From assembly GCA_963843465.1 (NCBI GenBank), contig CAWJKP010000001.1:1674001-1738000 (forward strand): 64,000 bases of DNA, read 5' to 3'. Position 1 is the first letter of the stretch, and every line of letters begins with the position of its first letter. The stretch comes from CAWJKP01 sp963843465. GTDB taxonomy: Bacteria > Planctomycetota > Planctomycetia > Pirellulales > Thermoguttaceae. A program made the position numbers and the translations under genes. Positions 9,347 to 18,777 of the stretch are shown piece after piece. The notes below the pieces were generated by a model that was not told the DNA's origin, did not search any database, and worked only from the letters and a program-made list of their open reading frames with translations.

Positions 9347-10765
9347 ATGAAACGAGATGACCTCGATAGAATCAGCCGTCGGACTTTTCTCGCTTCGGTT
9401 CCCATCGCCGCCTCCGTACCGCTGCTGCACGGGGCCACGGGGGCGGAGGCGGCCACGGGGACGGAGGGAGCCACGGGGACGGAGGGGGCAAAGGGGACGG
9501 CTACGGGGCTGGCCTTGAACGGGGCAGCGCCGGTTCGCACCACGATTCTCAACACCTCGTGCCCCGGGTCCCAGTTCTACGATCATCACGAACAGAACCT
9601 TGCAGACGAGGCCATTGCAACGCATGGTTTATTCCGCTGGTACGGCCCGGAAGGCCGACCCCCGCCCACGAAAGTGGCGACATTCGAAAAAGAGTTTGCC
9701 CGACTCCTGGGCGTCAAGTACGTGCTCGGCATCACCTCAGGGACGGCGGCGCTGCATACGGCCCTGACGGCCCTGGGGGTAGGCCCGGGCGACGAGGTGA
9801 TTCTGCCCGCTTGGACCTGGTATTCCTGTTACTATACCATCGTCATGACCGGCGCCCTGCCGGTTTTTGCCGAGGTTGACGACTCCTTCACCATCGATCC
9901 GCAGGATTTGGAGAGGAAGATCACTCCGCAAACCAAGGCGGTGATGGTCGTACACCTGTTCGGATCGCCTGCCGACATGGACGCCGTCATGGAGGTGGCT
10001 CGCCGGCACAAGATCAAGGTCTTGGAAGATTCCGCGCAGTGTGCGGGGGGCCAGTACAAGGGCCAGCGCACCGCGACCATCGGCGACGTGGGAATTTTCA
10101 GTTTCCAGCTCCACAAGATGATCACGGCGGGCGAGGGCGGAGCGGTGGTTACCAACGACCCGCTGTTGTACGAACGCGCCGTCCGCTTTCACGATCTCGG
10201 TCTGCTCCGGCCCCCCACCCAGGCCCAGTTGGGCCAGGGCGCCATGCCTTATTTCATGGGACTCAACTATCGCATGAACGAAATGACGGGCGCCGTGATG
10301 CTGGCCCAACTGCGGAAGCTCGACAACATCCTGGCCCAGCAGCGGCGAAGAGGCGGGTACGTCGTCGAGCGCGTGAGCCGCATCCCCGGAATCAAGATGC
10401 GGCGGAGTAACGACCGCAACGGCGAGCTGCACCTCACGGTTGACTTGTTGTTGTCGAGCCAGGAGTTACGCGACCAATTCTTGAAAGCCATGAAGGCTGA
10501 GAACGTTCCCATGGAGCGGCCCAGCGCCGCCGTGGTCCTACCGGCCCAACCCCCCATCGCCAACAAAGCCGTTCCCCATCCGGCGTGGCCGACGTTTAAT
10601 TCGCCGCGCGGCAAGGAACTCCGTTACGGCGCCGACAGTGTTCCCCGCACGATGGAAATCTTCAACCGCACCGCGACGCTTACAGTGGGTCCGAAGTATA
10701 CCGACCGCGATCTGGATGACATCGTCGCCGCCATCACCAAAGTGTACACGGCACTGGTCCATTAA
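9347..10765 (+). CDS. DegT/DnrJ/EryC1/StrS aminotransferase with Tat signal
   Basis: A 472-residue PLP enzyme of the sugar aminotransferase family. The N-terminus carries a twin-arginine signal (ISRRTFLAS) and then a repetitive linker of ATGTEG-like units. The catalytic domain shows LGITSGTAALHTALTALGVG, an EDSAQCAGGQYKG stretch that contacts PLP, and the Schiff-base Lys257 in FSFQLHKMITAGEGG. A strong AAGGGAGG lies at 9333-9340. Family members normally act on cytoplasmic nucleotide-sugars; here the signal implies export after folding with PLP. Exported DegT proteins occur in Planctomycetota and their substrate is unclear. The SulP gene begins 20 bases downstream, which suggests one transcript. 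Confidence 0.88.
   Translation: MKRDDLDRISRRTFLASVPIAASVPLLHGATGAEAATGTEGATGTEGAKGTATGLALNGAAPVRTTILNTSCPGSQFYDHHEQNLADEAIATHGLFRWYGPEGRPPPTKVATFEKEFARLLGVKYVLGITSGTAALHTALTALGVGPGDEVILPAWTWYSCYYTIVMTGALPVFAEVDDSFTIDPQDLERKITPQTKAVMVVHLFGSPADMDAVMEVARRHKIKVLEDSAQCAGGQYKGQRTATIGDVGIFSFQLHKMITAGEGGAVVTNDPLLYERAVRFHDLGLLRPPTQAQLGQGAMPYFMGLNYRMNEMTGAVMLAQLRKLDNILAQQRRRGGYVVERVSRIPGIKMRRSNDRNGELHLTVDLLLSSQELRDQFLKAMKAENVPMERPSAAVVLPAQPPIANKAVPHPAWPTFNSPRGKELRYGADSVPRTMEIFNRTATLTVGPKYTDRDLDDIVAAITKVYTALVH
9434..9505. repeat. 18-bp tandem repeat coding for the linker of the exported aminotransferase
   Basis: About four in-frame units related to GCCACGGGGACGGAGGGA run head to tail, coding for ATGTEG-type hexapeptides between the Tat signal and the catalytic domain. 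The unit length is a multiple of three, so copy-number changes would keep the frame. This is a possible variable-number site. Confidence 0.8.
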
Positions 10766-10785
10766 GGCGGCTGAAGGAAAAGCTC

Positions 10786-12132
10786 TTGCTCGGGCGAAAT
10801 GACTTTCGTGAGTACACCTGGAGGCGCTTTCTGGGCGACCTGTCAGGCGGGGCGATCGCCTCGCTGATTGCGCTGCCCTATGGTTTGGCGCTGGCGTCGT
10901 TGATGGGACTCCCGCCCATCCTGGGTGTATATACCTCGATCCTCTCCGCTCCCTTCTGCGTGCTGTTGGGCCGTAATCCCGTGCTCATTGGCGGCACTTC
11001 CAGCGTGACCGTTCCTTTTATCGCCGCGGCCGTGCGTGCCCAGGGGGTCTCCGGCGCGGCGAAAGTCTGTATTTCCGCCTCGATCATCATGATGGCCTTT
11101 TGTGTCCTGCGCCTGGGCCGCCATGTCGCCAAGGTGCCGCACTCCGTTCTGGCCGGGTTCTCCTGCGGGATCGGCGGCATGATGATCATCTCGCAGTTGC
11201 GCACCGTCTTCGCTCTCCATGCGCCCGCGGGTGGATGGAAAGAGTCGATGCTCCTGCAACTGGTGCAGGTCGTGGAAAACCTCGGCGCCATGCGCATCCA
11301 ACCGTTCCTTGTGGCTCTAACCGTCGTGGTGGTCGCCACGGCGGCGATTTATCGGCGCCCCCGCAGCCCGGCGCCCTTGTTCGGAGTCGTGGTGGCGCTT
11401 GTCGTGGGCAAGATTTTTGGATGGCACGAGAAGCAAGTCGGCGCCTTATTCTCCGGCCTGCCCTCACCGGTGGGATTTCATTGGGAGTCGTCGGACGTTG
11501 GGAATGTGCTCCCCGCGGCTTTCGGCCTGGCCTTGGTATCTTCCGTCGATTCGCTGATGACCTCGCGGGTGGTGGAACACTTCCGCGGCCGTCATAAGCT
11601 GATGAAGAAGCACGACGCCGACATGGAACTGGGGGCCTACGGGATCGGGAATCTCATCGGCGGGACCTTTGGAGCGCCTACCAGCGTCGGCATCCCCGCG
11701 CGCAGCCTGGCCAACGTGCAGTGCGGCGCGACCACCCCGATATCCAACGTCATCCATGCCGTGTTCCTCGTAGGCTTCCTCACGTTGGGAGCGCAGTTTC
11801 TCGCCCAGATACCGTTGGCCGCGCTCGCGGGAGTCACGGCCTGGATGGGCGCCCGCCTGCTGGATTGGAGCACCTGGAGGCGTCTCGGCAAGATGCGGCG
11901 CGTGGATGCGGCCGCGTTCGTCGGGACGGCCGTTGCGGTTCTGATGATCAACGCCGTGGCGGCCGTCGCCATTGGCTGTTCCTTTCACCTGCTGCGCTAT
12001 GTTTACCGCCGTTTGTTTCCCCTGCCTTCCGCGAAGGAAGTTCGCCAACCCGCGGCCGGGGCGCCCTCGCCGCTGGAGGCGCCGAAAGCGGCCGTCTCCA
12101 GCCCCGCCGCAAATGCAGCCAACACAACGTAA
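10786..12132 (+). CDS. SulP-family anion permease
   Basis: A 448-residue, very hydrophobic protein with the SulP opening signature (GDLSGGAIASLIALPYGLAL followed by ASLMGLPPILGVYTS) and the later motif SSVDSLMTSRVVEHF. Roughly 11-12 membrane segments can be seen. The C-terminus is a short Pro/Ala-rich tail, with no cytoplasmic STAS domain. The start is a TTG at 10786 with AAGGAAAAG upstream, and no better ATG exists before the first helix. Likely cargo is sulfate, bicarbonate or another small anion; the sequence does not decide. Sulfate uptake or release would fit a neighbourhood with sulfotransferases and secreted glycan enzymes, but that link is inference. Confidence 0.85.
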   Translation: MLGRNDFREYTWRRFLGDLSGGAIASLIALPYGLALASLMGLPPILGVYTSILSAPFCVLLGRNPVLIGGTSSVTVPFIAAAVRAQGVSGAAKVCISASIIMMAFCVLRLGRHVAKVPHSVLAGFSCGIGGMMIISQLRTVFALHAPAGGWKESMLLQLVQVVENLGAMRIQPFLVALTVVVVATAAIYRRPRSPAPLFGVVVALVVGKIFGWHEKQVGALFSGLPSPVGFHWESSDVGNVLPAAFGLALVSSVDSLMTSRVVEHFRGRHKLMKKHDADMELGAYGIGNLIGGTFGAPTSVGIPARSLANVQCGATTPISNVIHAVFLVGFLTLGAQFLAQIPLAALAGVTAWMGARLLDWSTWRRLGKMRRVDAAAFVGTAVAVLMINAVAAVAIGCSFHLLRYVYRRLFPLPSAKEVRQPAAGAPSPLEAPKAAVSSPAANAANTT

Positions 12133-12177
12133 CCGTTCACGAGTCGCCCCTGGCTTATCCGGGATTTGGCGTAGAAA

Positions 12178-12229
12178 GTCGCCTTTCGCTCCGCGAAAGT
12201 GGCGCTACTTTCGCGGAGCGAAAGGCGAC
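12178..12229. repeat. Palindromic repeat (23-bp perfect arms), CGCTCCGCG family
   Basis: Arms at 12178-12200 and 12207-12229 are exact inverted complements around a 6-base loop, with a core of CCTTTCGCTCCGCGAAAG. A close copy (21-bp arms) lies at 40181-40231 inside pstA. Here it lies between the SulP stop and the GH2 start and could form a terminator-like hairpin, but no U-tract follows. Confidence 0.9.
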
Positions 12230-12300
12230 CATGGAGGCGTGCGAACGGTTACAACACAACCGACAACCTCTAGCCATTGACGTGAAAAGGAGAACAGAAC

Positions 12301-15300
12301 ATGCGTGGAAGACGTAGCCTTTGCACGGCGGCTTCGATCGCCGTTCTGCTCGTGGCCGTGCAGGTCGCCGCTTCGGGTCGCGATGCACCGCTGCCGGCGG
12401 GAGTCGAGGCTGTCTGGGACATGGACAGGGCCTACCGCGAAACGACCCCGACCAGCGAGCGCATCTCGATCAACGGGCTGTGGCGCTGGCAACCGGCAGA
12501 GGACGTGGGCGACAGCGTCCCGGCCGACAACTGGGGATACTACAAGGTCCCGGCGCCCTGGTCTTCCAACAGCCAGACTCTCTATCCGCATCCGACCTGG
12601 AAAAGCGCGAACCTGAGAGATGCCGACGTGGCCTGGTACCAGCGCGAAATATCGATCCCGGAAGCCTGGCAGGGACGGCGGATCGCCGTCTATGCCGAAT
12701 ATCTCAACTCCTATGCGGCCGTGTATCTCGACGGCAAGAAGACGGGCGACCTGTACTTCCCTGCCGGCCAGCTCGATCTTACTTCCGCCTGCCGGCCGGG
12801 CAAGAAGCAAGTCTTGTCGTTGTGCGTCAAGGCCGTGCCCCTGGCCGCGGTGATGCAGGCTTTTGTTGACACCAATGCGCCCAAGACCGTGAAGGGGTCG
12901 GTCGAGCGCCGGGGCCTGTGCGGCGACGTCTTCCTGGTGAGCACGCCCAAGGGGGCCCGCGTCGATGAGGTGAAAGTGGACACGTCGGTCCGCAAGTGGA
13001 CCATCACTCTCGACGTTGCCTTGCAGGGTCTGGCGCCGGGCACGTCCTTCCGTCTGAGGGCGGAGGTCGACGACAAGGGCCGGAAAGTCAAGGATTTCAG
13101 CAGCGACGGGTTCACTGCATCCGACGTGAAAGACAGCCGCTTCTCCTTCACCGCCGCATGGAAGCCCGAGAAACTGTGGGACACCAGCACGCCGCAGAAC
13201 ATGTACGGCTTGCAGGTGTCGCTGGTCGACGATGGCGGACGAGTGCTGGATGTATTCCGCCCGCTGCGGTTCGGGTTCCGCGAGTTCTGGATTGCGGGCC
13301 GGGACTTCTACCTCAACGGCACTCGCTTCCATTCGTTCATCGTGCCGATTGACAACGCGCAGAGGGGCGCGTTCTGGGCCACGTACGACGCCGTCCGCGA
13401 GACCCTGCTCCGCGACAAGTCGTTCGGGGTCAACACGGTTTACACCCACAACTACGGCTGCCCGCCGGGCGCGCACCTGAGTTTCAACGAGCTGCTGCGG
13501 GCTGCCGACGACGTGGGCATGCTGGTGGCGCTCTCGCAGCCCCATTGCAACCACTATAAGTGGGACTCCCCGGAAATCGAGAAGACCAACGGCTACGCGC
13601 GGCACGCGGCGTTCTATGCCCGCGTGGCCGGGAACCACCCCGCCGTCGTCATGTACTCCATGAACCACAACGCCCTCAGCTACTTCGGCGACACCGATCC
13701 CGATTTGACCGACGGGCGGCACAACGCCGAGGGCAAGATCGGCCCCCGCACCGATCGCAACGCCCTGCGCGGTCTGAAGGCACAGGCCATCGTCGAGCGC
13801 CTCGACCCCACGCGGGTCGTGTACCACCACTCCTCGGGCACCTTGGGCAACATGCACACCAATAACCTGTACCTGGATTTCGTCCCCGTCCAGGAACGCT
13901 CGGACTGGTTCGAGCACTGGGCAACCGAAGGAGTCAAGCCGTTGATGTTCTGCGAATACGGAGTTCCCTGGGACATCAACTGGACCATGTACCGGGGCTG
14001 GTACAAGGGCGTCCGGTCTTGGGGAAGCGCCCGGCTTCGCTGGGAATTTTGCACGGGCGAGTGGAACTCGCAGTTCCTCGGCGACAGGGCCTTCCGGCTC
14101 AACGACGCAGACAAGACCAATCTCCGCTGGGAAACCAAGCAGTGGCAGGCCGGCAGGGAATGGTTCAAGTGGAATTATCCCTTCAACCCGTCGAGTCCCT
14201 ACTCCTGGGGCCACAAGGAGCAGGACGAGGTCTGGGCGATGTACCTCCGCGACAACTGGCGCGCCTTCCGCACCTGGGGCATCTCGGCACGCAACGCTTG
14301 GGGTTATTCGGTATTCTGGGAGTTGCGCGACGGCGTGAAACGGCAGAGGCAGAACCTTAATGTCGATTGGTCCAACCTGCAGAAGCCGGGAATGAGTCCG
14401 GATTACTTCGAAACCCCCAACGATGCGGCTTTTGACACCGCCTTCCCGCGTAACGACTGGATTCCCACGAAGGCCGCGGAAGCCCTGCTGCGCAACAACA
14501 TGCCCCTGCTGGCCTACATCGCCGGCAAGCCGGCGCACTTCACCACCAAGGAGCACAACTACCTGCCGGGGGAAACGGTGCAGAAGCAGGTGATCCTCAT
14601 CAACGACTCGCGGGCCACGGTCGATTGCGACAGCTCCTGGTCGCTGGGATTGCCGCAGCCCGTGCGCGGCGGCAAGAAGCTCACCATCCCGGCGGGCCAA
14701 CAGCAGCGCGTCCCGCTGAGCTTCGCGCTGCCGGCAGACCTTGCCCCGGGCAGCTACCAGCTCGCGCTGACGGCCAACTTTTCCTCGGGCGAAACCCAGG
14801 AGGACACGTTCGCCGTCAACGTCCTGGCGCCTCCGAAGCCGCGCAAGCTGACTTTCAAGACGGCCCTTTTCGATCCCAAGGGCGAAACGGCCAGGCTGCT
14901 CACTCAGATGGGCGCTGCGTATGATCCGGTGGCTGCGGACGCCGACCTCGGCGGCTACGGCCTGCTGGTCGTCGGCAAGGCCGCTCTCACCGTGGACGGT
15001 CCGGCGCCCGACATCTCCAGGGTCCGCGACGGACTGAAAGTCGTCATGTTCGAGCAGACGGCCGAGGTGCTCCAGAAGCGTTTCGGCTTCCGCGTGCAGG
15101 AGTACGGTCTAAGACAAGTCTTCCCGCGCGTGGAAGACCATCCTTTGCTCTCGGAGCTCGATAGCGAGGGCCTGCGCGACTGGAGCGGCCAGGCGACGAT
15201 CTTGCCGCCGCGGTTGACCCATTACACGATGAAGCCCTATTTTGGTCCAACCATCCAGTGGTGCGGCATCCAGGTCCCGCGGGCGTACCGGGCCGGCAAC

Positions 15301-16209
15301 TGGGGGAACGTGGCCTCCGTGCTGATTGAAAAGCCTGCCCGCGGGAACTTCCTGCCCATCGTGGACGGCGGCTACAGCCTCCAATTCAGTCCGCTGATGG
15401 AGTATCGCGAAGGCAAGGGCGTCGTCGTGCTCTGCCAACTGGACGTGACGGGGCGCACGGAGGACGATCCGGCAGCCACGTGGCTGGTCACCAATATGCT
15501 GAGCTACGTTTCCACCTATGTGCCGCCGGCCGTGCGCACCGTGTGCTACGCCGGCCCGGAGGCCGGCCGGAAACACCTGGAGCAGGCAGGGCTGGCGGTG
15601 GCGACCTATCAAGGCGGCAGTCCCGGGACTGAGGAGGTCCTGGTTGTGGGACCCGGCGGAGGCCCGCTTCTGGCGGCCCACGCCGACGCCGTGCGCCGCT
15701 GGGTCAAGGCCGGCGGAAACGTTTTGGGCATCGGGCTGGGCCAGGAGGAAGCCAATGCCTTCTTGCCCTTCTCCGTCAAGACCCGGAAGCGAGAGCATAT
15801 CTGCTCGCTGTTTCAGCCCCCCGCCATGACCTCGCTTCTTGCCGGGGTAGGGCCGGCGGACGTGATGAACCGCGATCCCCGAAACATCGAGTTGCTTTCG
15901 GAAGGGGTCACCGTAGTCGGCGACGGCGTACTGGCAGTTGCCCCGGATGCGAAAGTCGTCTTCTGCCAACTGGTTCCCTGGGAGTTCGACTACCAGAAGT
16001 ACTTCAACCTGAAGAGGACGTTCCGGCGGGCAAGTTGCCTCGTGACGCGCGTTCTGGGGAACATGGGTGTGAATGGGTCCGTGCCGATGCTGGAGCGGTT
16101 CTCAAGTCCGGTCGGCAAGGGCACCGCCGGCAACGGCCGCTGGTTGACGGGGTTCTACCTCGACAAGCCTGAGGAGTTCGACGATCCTTACCGTTACTTC
16201 GGCTGGTGA
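12301..16209 (+). CDS. Glycoside hydrolase family 2-like secreted protein, atypical catalytic site
   Basis: A 1302-residue protein with an N-terminal signal peptide (MRGRRSLCTAASIAVLLVAV). A sugar-binding jelly-roll domain (NGLWRWQPAEDV, WYQREISIP) is followed by an Ig-like domain, then a TIM barrel (RDFYLNGTRFHSFIVP, GVNTVYTHNYG). The C-terminal 450 residues include a beta domain and a glutamine-amidotransferase-like flavodoxin-type region. The GH2 nucleophile is visible as Glu552 in MFCEYGVPWD. At the position of the acid/base NE motif the protein has MYSMNHNALS, with His456 and Asn457 replacing Asn-Glu. It therefore may not be an ordinary retaining hydrolase. GH2-like proteins lacking this Glu are familiar in Planctomycetota and relatives. 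The polysaccharide substrate is unknown. Confidence 0.8.
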   Translation: MRGRRSLCTAASIAVLLVAVQVAASGRDAPLPAGVEAVWDMDRAYRETTPTSERISINGLWRWQPAEDVGDSVPADNWGYYKVPAPWSSNSQTLYPHPTWKSANLRDADVAWYQREISIPEAWQGRRIAVYAEYLNSYAAVYLDGKKTGDLYFPAGQLDLTSACRPGKKQVLSLCVKAVPLAAVMQAFVDTNAPKTVKGSVERRGLCGDVFLVSTPKGARVDEVKVDTSVRKWTITLDVALQGLAPGTSFRLRAEVDDKGRKVKDFSSDGFTASDVKDSRFSFTAAWKPEKLWDTSTPQNMYGLQVSLVDDGGRVLDVFRPLRFGFREFWIAGRDFYLNGTRFHSFIVPIDNAQRGAFWATYDAVRETLLRDKSFGVNTVYTHNYGCPPGAHLSFNELLRAADDVGMLVALSQPHCNHYKWDSPEIEKTNGYARHAAFYARVAGNHPAVVMYSMNHNALSYFGDTDPDLTDGRHNAEGKIGPRTDRNALRGLKAQAIVERLDPTRVVYHHSSGTLGNMHTNNLYLDFVPVQERSDWFEHWATEGVKPLMFCEYGVPWDINWTMYRGWYKGVRSWGSARLRWEFCTGEWNSQFLGDRAFRLNDADKTNLRWETKQWQAGREWFKWNYPFNPSSPYSWGHKEQDEVWAMYLRDNWRAFRTWGISARNAWGYSVFWELRDGVKRQRQNLNVDWSNLQKPGMSPDYFETPNDAAFDTAFPRNDWIPTKAAEALLRNNMPLLAYIAGKPAHFTTKEHNYLPGETVQKQVILINDSRATVDCDSSWSLGLPQPVRGGKKLTIPAGQQQRVPLSFALPADLAPGSYQLALTANFSSGETQEDTFAVNVLAPPKPRKLTFKTALFDPKGETARLLTQMGAAYDPVAADADLGGYGLLVVGKAALTVDGPAPDISRVRDGLKVVMFEQTAEVLQKRFGFRVQEYGLRQVFPRVEDHPLLSELDSEGLRDWSGQATILPPRLTHYTMKPYFGPTIQWCGIQVPRAYRAGNWGNVASVLIEKPARGNFLPIVDGGYSLQFSPLMEYREGKGVVVLCQLDVTGRTEDDPAATWLVTNMLSYVSTYVPPAVRTVCYAGPEAGRKHLEQAGLAVATYQGGSPGTEEVLVVGPGGGPLLAAHADAVRRWVKAGGNVLGIGLGQEEANAFLPFSVKTRKREHICSLFQPPAMTSLLAGVGPADVMNRDPRNIELLSEGVTVVGDGVLAVAPDAKVVFCQLVPWEFDYQKYFNLKRTFRRASCLVTRVLGNMGVNGSVPMLERFSSPVGKGTAGNGRWLTGFYLDKPEEFDDPYRYFGW

Positions 16210-16339
16210 GCCCCGGCTCTGGTCCGGCGAGTTTTCCCCGCGGCTCCTGCGAGCCGCTGGCGATCAAGCGGGCCATCGTGGACTGCCTGGGGCGGACGTA
16301 CAAGTGAAGACCAAAGATTCACCCCAAGAAGGAGGCGCC

Positions 16340-17765
16340 GTGCAACGTACCATCATAATCGGTCTGTGTGTTCTGGCGATTGGGCACGCGGCGGCTACCG
16401 TTGGAACTCATGCCAGGGCAGATGTTCCCGGGAACTGGTCCGATGCCGTGCCGATGGTGGCCGGGGCCGGCCAGCATTTCGTCGCCCCCGATGGCAAGCC
16501 AACCGGAGCGGGTACGAAGGGCTCGCCTTGGGATATTGTTTCCGCCCTGGAAGGCAGGCACCCGATCCCGCCCGGCGACATTCTCTGGATTCGCGGCGGC
16601 ACGTACCGGAACCCGGACCGCAAGCACGGTTCGCAGGGCTGGAACGTCAATCTGTGCGGTACGGAAAAGGCTCCGGTCTACGTCCGCGCCTATCCGGGAG
16701 AGCGCGTCACCATCGACGGCGGCCTCCAACTCGGCTTCCAGGGCAAGGCCGAGCACGTCTGGCTGTGGGATCTTGAGCTGCTGACCTCCGATCTTCAGCG
16801 GGAGACAAGGACCGCGGGCTCGGCCCCCATGGACCTCAGCGGCCCACTCGGCGGCCTGCACGTAGCAACCAGCACGGGTTGCAAGTTCATCAACCTCGTG
16901 ATCCACGACACCTATGAGGCCATCGGCTGCTGGGTCGGCGCTCGGGACAGCGAAATCCACGGCTGCCTCATCTATCAGAACGGCTGGAAAGGGCCGGACC
17001 GTTGTCACGGTCATTGCATCTACACGCAAAACAGGGACGGTACCAAGACCATTTCAGGCTGCATCTTCAGTACGCCCTTCGGCCACGGCCAGCAGCTCGT
17101 CCAGGCCTACGGCTCGAAGGCCGCGTGGGTGAACGGCTTCCGCATCGAGGACAACATCGCTTATGCCATGACGCCCCAAGGCGACCGCCTGTTGGTTGGC
17201 GGCATGGCCGACGGCAACCGAAACAACCGCGTGCTGCGCAACTACTTTTTCAACGCCGCGTTGCAACTCGGCTATTCCGGCAAGAACCACACGGGCGGCC
17301 ACGTCCGGGAGAATGTCCTCCTCGATGGCAGCATCGTCGTCTGCAACTATCTCGATGTCGAGGTCCGCGACAACCTCGTGGTCGGCGGCGGGATCAAGAC
17401 AGACAACTGCGGACAGGCGACGAACCAAGGCAACCAGACTTTCGCCAAGGGCAAGCGCGGATGCCGCCAGCGCTTTCCTTATTCCCAACAAGTACGATCC
17501 GACGCGCGCCCACCTGGCCGTATTCAACTGGGCCGGGGCGCCCACGGCGCAGGTGAAGGTCGCCCCCTTCCTCAAAGCGGGCGACAGGTACCAGTTGCTC
17601 GACCCTCACAACTTCTTCGGCAAGCCCCTTTTCGCCGGCAAGTGCCAAGGCGAAATGATGTCGGTGCCGATCAAGGAAACCTTCGCGGCGTTTGTGGTTC
17701 TGAAGGGCGATGGGACGAATCGGGGCGGCTTACCTGGCGCGCCCAGCCGCCCGGCGCGGCAGTAG
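16340..17765 (+). CDS. Right-handed parallel beta-helix secreted protein, frameshifted
   Basis: The preferred start is GTG 16340, just after AAGAAGGAGG, giving a signal peptide (VQRTIIIGLCVLAIGHAAAT); an in-frame GTG at 16304 has a poorer ribosome site. The middle has beta-helix rungs (KFINLVIHDTYEAIGCW, SEIHGCLIYQNG, RNYFFNAALQLGYSG). Near 17445-17470 the frame shifts by one extra or two missing bases. The true C-terminus then continues as NKYDPTRAHLAVFNWAG to the TAG at 17763-17765. That tail matches the end of the partial beta-helix protein at the window start, so the shift is a lesion in one gene, not two genes. Likely a pectate-lyase-like or carbohydrate-binding exoprotein; activity is unassigned. 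Confidence 0.75.
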
Positions 17766-18024
17766 GAGTGAGGACGGTCGTCGTGATGCTCCTCGGCACA
17801 ACCTCCTGACCACAAACGATTTACGACTGAGGCCCATCTAACCACCACAGCCCGTCCCGATGCAATACCAGTAGCACCCAAGGGGCGAATGCTCGCCGGA
17901 CGGATCCCTTGCGGACTGGTGAACCCTGGACAGAATCCGTTACCCCCACTAAGCTTAGGCAGGGCTGCATCCGGCCGGATGCGGAGCCGGCCGCGGCAAG
18001 CCACCGCCATTGAGGAGCCGTCGT
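17766..18024. other. Gene-free spacer upstream of the PII gene
   Basis: No open frame with coding character was found. No sigma-54 type TGGC-N8-TTGC element, such as sometimes precedes glnB, could be seen. A convincing promoter could not be picked by eye. Confidence 0.5.
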
Positions 18025-18363
18025 ATGAAGAAGGTTGAAGCCATCATCCAGCATTACAAGCTCGAAGAGGTCAAGAAGTCGTTGACCGAGTGCGGCATCG
18101 CCGGAATGACCGTCACCGAGGTTCGCGGTTTCGGCCGGCAGAAGGGACATACGGAACGCTACCGCGGCGCCGAGTACAAAGTCGACTTCATCCCCAAGAT
18201 CAAGCTCGAGGTGGTGGTCACCGACGACAAGCTCCAGGCCGTCCTGGACGCGATCGTTCGCACCGCCCGCACCGGCCAAGTCGGCGACGGCAAGATCTTC
18301 ATCGCGCAACTGGTCAACGTCGTGCGAATCCGCACCGGCGAATCCGGCCCCGAGGCAATTTGA
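18025..18363 (+). CDS. glnB: P-II family nitrogen regulatory protein
   Basis: A 112-residue protein of standard PII length. It opens MKKVEAIIQHYKLEEVKKSL and has the T-loop with Tyr51 (RYRGAEYKVDF), the residue uridylylated by GlnD in proteobacteria, followed by KIKLEVVV and the ATP-binding GDGKIFI region. The start at 18025 has GAGGAG at 18012-18017. PII proteins sense 2-oxoglutarate and ATP/ADP and control ammonium uptake and glutamine synthetase. Neither amtB nor glnA is adjacent, so it is a stand-alone copy and could equally be a GlnK paralogue. A dense nest of inverted repeats follows it. Confidence 0.93.
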   Translation: MKKVEAIIQHYKLEEVKKSLTECGIAGMTVTEVRGFGRQKGHTERYRGAEYKVDFIPKIKLEVVVTDDKLQAVLDAIVRTARTGQVGDGKIFIAQLVNVVRIRTGESGPEAI

Positions 18364-18381
18364 CGCAACGGCCCTGAAAAA

Positions 18382-18534
18382 GTAGGGTGGGACAAGGCCG
18401 CTGTGGCGGCCGCCGGCCCACCAACCGTGGTTAAGCGGTCAGAACTGGCAGCCCTCCAGATTTCTAGCCACCGACCACTAACCACTCTCTTCTGGTGGGC
18501 CGGCGCTCGCTCGCGCGAGATTGTCCCACGCTAC
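18382..18534. repeat. Dispersed inverted repeat, GTAGGGTGGGACAAG family
   Basis: The left end reads GTAGGGTGGGACAAGGCCGC and then GCCGGCCCACCA; the right end is its inverted counterpart (TGGTGGGCCGGCGC, then TTGTCCCACGCTAC). Related copies lie at 36049-36163, 41478-41574 and, as a half copy, 33508-33549. About 60 bases of unrelated sequence fill the core. Confidence 0.85.
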
Positions 18535-18540
18535 TCGCTG

Positions 18541-18760
18541 TCGGGAACGCCCTCCGTGGCGTTCCGGGGGGGCGGGAAAGGCGTCGTTCAGCCATCCCCA
18601 GCGGAACGCCACAGAGGGCGTTCCCTAATGACTTTTGACGAGCAAAACGAGTAATAATCCGGCGGCTCGGTTGGAGTTCCGCCTTTAGGCGGCCCTCGCC
18701 GCACGCCGGCTAAAGCCGGAACTCCAACTTCGCACATTACCCGTTTTGTTCGTCAAAGTT
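18541..18760. repeat. Nested inverted repeats between the PII and polyferredoxin genes
   Basis: Three pairs can be seen. GGGAACGCCCTCCGTGGCG pairs with a copy ending near 18629. An outer pair has arms around 18632-18654 and 18735-18760 (GACGAGCAAAACG versus CGTTTTGTTCGTC). Inside it, GGAGTTCCGCCTTTAGGCGG near 18673 faces GGCTAAAGCCGGAACTCCAA near 18710. No coding frame is present. The block separates two convergent genes and could fold in transcripts from either side. Confidence 0.75.
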
Positions 18761-18777
18761 CATCAGGGGTACAACGC

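Noticed and set aside
12178..12229. Rho-independent terminator for the SulP gene
   Set aside because: The hairpin is strong but lacks a U-tract and has a second copy inside pstA, so it is better treated as a repeat element.
12205..14700. Very long antisense open frame (831 codons) opposite the GH2-like gene
   Set aside because: High G+C third positions keep the complementary frames open; its translation has low-complexity composition and no domain, while the plus strand has a full GH2 architecture.
16213..16306. Gene tail ending AIKRAIVDCLGRTYK and stop between the GH2 and beta-helix genes
   Set aside because: The frame has a plausible protein-like ending but is too short to assign or to prove as a remnant.
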